DNA from: Actinomycetota bacterium
GTDB lineage: Bacteria; Actinomycetota; Humimicrobiia; Humimicrobiales; Humimicrobiaceae
Assembly: GCA_003486795.1 (NCBI GenBank)
Contig: DNFX01000022.1
Span: 1 to 6,483, forward strand
Reading direction: 5' to 3'
Length of the DNA: 6,483 nt
Shown here: positions 5,131-6,483 of the stretch, in pieces
Layout: the number at the start of each line of letters is the position of its first letter
Position numbering within the stretch: position 1 is the first letter of the stretch
The notes under the pieces: model-generated
What the model saw: only the letters and a program-made list of their open reading frames with translations
Database searches by the model: none
What the model was told of the DNA's origin: nothing
Position numbers and translations under genes: made by a program

Positions 5131-6483
5131 ATGTATAAAGCAAAACATACAGTCAAACAATTTAAAGCATCGCTAAAAATTTTTTATTATTTTTTAATAG
5201 CAATCCTGATTTTTACGGGCACATCTCTTACGGCATGTAAAGAGGAAGTTGCTTCAGCTGAGACTGTGAAAGTAGTTAAAAGTACTATCTCACAAATTGT
5301 AGATACAACAGGAAATGTGGATTCTTCTGAATATAAGAATCTTTCAATACCATCAGGCGGCAGGGTAATAAAATCAGTAAAAAAAGGTGACCTTGTAAAA
5401 AAAGGAGATGTGCTAATAGAAATAGATAGCAGAAGAACCGGCTTTCTTATAAGCCAGACTGAAGAAAATATTGCAATTGCTGAAAGTTCTCTTAAAATGG
5501 CAAAGCTTAATTATCAGAACGCTCTTGATGCAAATCATATTGCCGTACAGCTTTCAAAAGGAAATAATGAAATGGCTGCCCAGTCGGTTAAAAGCGCACT
5601 GACAGCTCTTGAGAATGCAAACAACATCGGCTCTGCCTCTATGCAGACAGCAAATATTTCTCTGGTTAATGCACAAAATTCATATAACCAGACAATCACT
5701 CAGGCAAAAACAGCTCTTGAACAGGCAAATTACCAGCTCAGTACTGCTAAAAACAATGGGCTTACAGGAGTAGCGCTTGCCCAGTACGAATCGGCAGTCG
5801 CAAATGCGCAGGCTTCATATAACAGTGCAGTAGCTGCAGCAGAAGCATCAATAAATTCCGCAGCTTCCGCAATAGATCAGGCAGAAGCAAGCGCACGCTC
5901 GGGAAGTGAAAATGCAGAAGAAGCATATAACCAGGCACTTATAAGCCAGTCAGTCGCTTACTGGAACAGTCTTGCGAGCCTTGAACAGGCTGAAAGCCAG
6001 ATAAAAGCTGCACTGGAAAGCATAAACACAGCAGAAATACAGGTAAGCATTGCAAAAATAAATTTTGAGATTGCAAAACTGGACCTTGAAAATTCATCAA
6101 TAATAATGCCCTTTGACGGCATAGTGCAGAATATCAGTTTTACCGAAGGGGAATATCTTTCTCCGGGAATTGCTGCAGTAACAGTATTCAGTGATGAATT
6201 TGAAATAAAAACAAATATAGAAGAATCAGATATATCTAAAATAAAAGTCGGACAGAAAGCAGAAATAACTCTGGATGCTTATCCAGATGAAATTTTTACG
6301 GGTGAAGTTAAGGAAGTATCAAAAATTTCCAGTAATCTGGCAGGGGTTATAACTTTTCCGGTAAAAATAAAAGTTACTGATGAAAAAAAAGATTTGTTAA
6401 TGTACGGACTAAGCGCAAATGTAACAATTTTTATAAGCGAAAACAGTGATATTCTTGTTGTTCCTTCAATAAGTATTTTTGAA
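5131..6483 (+). CDS. HlyD/MacA-like periplasmic-adaptor (membrane-fusion) lipoprotein, 3' end cut by window edge
   Basis: Adaptor subunit that usually joins an ABC or RND exporter in the membrane to partners outside it. The reading frame is open for 451 codons from ATG 5131 to the right edge. Residues 17-34 are a hydrophobic signal sequence ending in the lipobox LTAC with Cys 36, so the mature protein should be lipid-anchored. First lipoyl-like half: SIPSGGRVIKSVKKGDLVKKGDVL (72-95). A very long Ala/Ser/Gln/Asn-rich helical hairpin follows (about 104-320). Second lipoyl-like half: SSIIMPFDGIVQNISFTEGEYLSPG (322-346). The beta-barrel segment is 355-415, and the membrane-proximal part begins near 425. 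A ribosome site GGGTGA (5120-5125) is 5 nt before the ATG. The canonical TolC-docking RLS motif is not seen at the hairpin tip (about 205-220), so a TolC partner is not indicated. The transporter genes themselves are probably just beyond the right edge. Confidence 0.9.
   Translation, partial: MYKAKHTVKQFKASLKIFYYFLIAILIFTGTSLTACKEEVASAETVKVVKSTISQIVDTTGNVDSSEYKNLSIPSGGRVIKSVKKGDLVKKGDVLIEIDSRRTGFLISQTEENIAIAESSLKMAKLNYQNALDANHIAVQLSKGNNEMAAQSVKSALTALENANNIGSASMQTANISLVNAQNSYNQTITQAKTALEQANYQLSTAKNNGLTGVALAQYESAVANAQASYNSAVAAAEASINSAASAIDQAEASARSGSENAEEAYNQALISQSVAYWNSLASLEQAESQIKAALESINTAEIQVSIAKINFEIAKLDLENSSIIMPFDGIVQNISFTEGEYLSPGIAAVTVFSDEFEIKTNIEESDISKIKVGQKAEITLDAYPDEIFTGEVKEVSKISSNLAGVITFPVKIKVTDEKKDLLMYGLSANVTIFISENSDILVVPSISIFE

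Overview
AT-rich bacterial chromosomal DNA with strong sigma-70/sigma-A-type promoters, a cobalamin riboswitch coupled to an intrinsic terminator, an AbrB/SpoVT-type regulator and a lipoprotein membrane-fusion protein. The bifunctional CobU, rather than the archaeal CobY, argues for a bacterium. The leader architecture and base composition suggest a low-GC Gram-positive (Clostridia-like) lineage or another AT-rich phylum; the sequence alone does not settle this.

Layout. Positions 1-3060 hold, on the minus strand, a riboswitch-controlled operon for the last steps of vitamin B12 synthesis and salvage. In transcription order it has a TTGACA promoter (about 3027-3055), a cobalamin riboswitch (2796-2964), an antiterminator/terminator pair (2736-2765 and 2691-2741), cobT, a 152-nt gap, cobU, and cobS, which runs off the left edge. 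CobU converts adenosylcobinamide to adenosylcobinamide-GDP, CobT makes alpha-ribazole phosphate, and CobS joins the two lower-ligand halves. This is the complete nucleotide-loop assembly set. The leader reads as an OFF switch in which bound cobalamin favours termination before cobT.

Positions 3083-4439 hold eno (enolase) on the minus strand, apparently monocistronic. It ends at a strong hairpin with an 11-bp perfect stem.

Positions 4440-4762 are a very AT-rich divergent intergenic region. A near-consensus plus-strand promoter (TTGACA-16-TATAAT) drives a 79-aa AbrB/MazE/SpoVT-type DNA-binding protein. After a 128-nt gap with a 15-bp direct repeat comes a lipoprotein HlyD/MacA-like adaptor with a very long Ala-rich coiled coil, cut by the right edge. 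The pair probably begins an export (ABC or RND-like) locus that continues beyond the window.

No clearly new system is visible. The most informative items are the fully readable riboswitch expression platform, the repeated and palindromic elements in the abrB and hlyD leaders, the palindrome before cobU, the enlarged CobS, and the internally repetitive coiled coil of the adaptor.
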